Source: Pomphorhynchus laevis (taxonomy: Eukaryota > Acanthocephala > Palaeacanthocephala > Echinorhynchida > Pomphorhynchidae). Taken from it: a stretch of DNA of 64,000 nucleotides. Where the stretch lies: the NCBI GenBank assembly GCA_012934845.2, contig WNNJ02002481.1, positions 1-64,000 of the forward strand. Direction: 5' to 3'. The translations under genes and the position numbers were made by a program. Each line of letters opens with the position of its first letter. The stretch's first letter is position 1. Positions 63,351 to 64,000 of the stretch are shown here, one piece after another. The notes under the pieces are model-generated. The model made no database searches. It was given only the letters and a program-made list of their open reading frames with translations, and was not told the DNA's origin.

Positions 63351-64000
63351 AACAAAACGTGGAATATATAATAATATATAATAATATTTGAAATATATAA
63401 TGCTATAAATTATAATAATTATTTGATTATTATAATCAAATATTATTTCAAGTATAAATTAGTATTGACACTAAGAAATTGTTAAAGATAATATCTACCA
63501 TTAAAACGTCAAAAGTTTACGTCAAAGGTTACGCTGAAGCTAACTTCATTAAGATGCAGAATTTCCTTTGCACTGCACGATCTTTATTCTTAAGAGAAGC
63601 AAAGCCAATAGCATATACTATAAACTCTTTAAATGACGTCGCATTTGAAAATATAAAACGGCAAGAAAATAGAACGCAAGAGCATCGAATGCTACGGCTT
63701 ATTCGAAGATCATTACTTTATATTTACACTTTCAGTCACTTGGCTCCGTTTGTTCAGTGGAGAGTCTACTTCTCTATCAAGAATTAAGTAAAGTTGCAAC
63801 GTTTGATCTTCTAATTTTGTGCCAAAATTAGAAGATCAAAATTATATCAAATTAAGAAATTTGATATTTCTTATAAAGAAAACTTTCAAGGACTAAATTA
63901 ATTTTTTGTCATTAAATCCAAAACAATGTAATCCAATAACGCTCTTACAAACGTTCTTAGAAATACCTACAAGTTAAATGTGCTAATTGATGGTCAAGGA
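63351..64000. other. Spacer with an open frame and a perfect palindrome
   Basis: A plus frame open from 63479 to 63787 lacks an early ATG (first ATG at codon 26). It reads YVKGYAEANFIKMQNFLC and RTQEHRMLRLIRRSLL. I do not recognise it; it could be an exon or chance. An 18-bp perfect palindrome with loop TGC lies at 63802-63840. No other feature. Confidence 0.35.

Noticed and set aside
63479-63787. 102-codon open frame
   Set aside because: No ATG at the start, no recognised motif, no splice evidence. Kept only as a note in the spacer entry.

Overview
The window is AT-rich eukaryotic DNA, most likely from an insect or another arthropod. I see no operons, no Shine-Dalgarno-type sites and no dense ORFs. 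What I do see is short spliced exons with GT/AG borders, non-LTR retroelement debris, Penelope-like elements (PLEs) with GIY-YIG endonucleases, and one hAT transposon. The species cannot be named from the sequence alone. Most of the 64 kb is a transposon graveyard, and only a few host coding segments can be supported.

Layout. At 0.3-1.9 kb lie fragments of LINE reverse transcriptases. At 2.82-4.99 kb is an apparently whole hAT transposon with a 604-residue transposase, short terminal inverted repeats and a perfect 8-bp target duplication. At 5.7-7.2 kb is a broken PLE (RT, linker, GIY-YIG) preceded by a textbook hammerhead ribozyme. At 8.9-10.0 kb is a tandem array of about 317-bp units carrying hammerhead-like core boxes. 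From 11.9 to 17.2 kb are minus-strand CR1/L2-like LINE remnants, a Ty3-type LTR fossil and a piece of a second LINE family. From 17 to 24.3 kb are AT-rich spacer, a possible host exon, a small secreted cysteine-rich ORF and minus-strand PLE fragments. From 24.7 to 30.9 kb are LINE tails and a PLE with a nearly complete RT, whose 3' part is an inverted copy of the 20-21 kb element. From 31 to 56.2 kb is a dense nest of LINEs of at least four families, including two head-to-head copies and an 877-bp tandem duplication.

The clearest host gene is on the plus strand at 56.5-61.3 kb: seven well-bordered coding exons of a homologue of ER lectin 1 (erlectin/XTP3-B, an ER quality-control lectin with MRH domains). 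It covers the end of the N-terminal region, all of MRH domain 1, the linker and the first residues of MRH domain 2. It then stops where a PLE/LINE nest begins (61.7-63.4 kb). Its first MRH domain lacks two cysteines that pair in the family.

The most unusual theme is RNA structure attached to mobile DNA. There is one canonical hammerhead ribozyme, several shorter CTGAxGA-hairpin-GAAA modules at PLE ends, a conserved PLE terminal hairpin in four copies, and a 317-bp satellite with hammerhead-type boxes that resembles the metazoan retrozyme idea. All calls are by eye. Family assignments rest on recognised motifs, and no database search was run.
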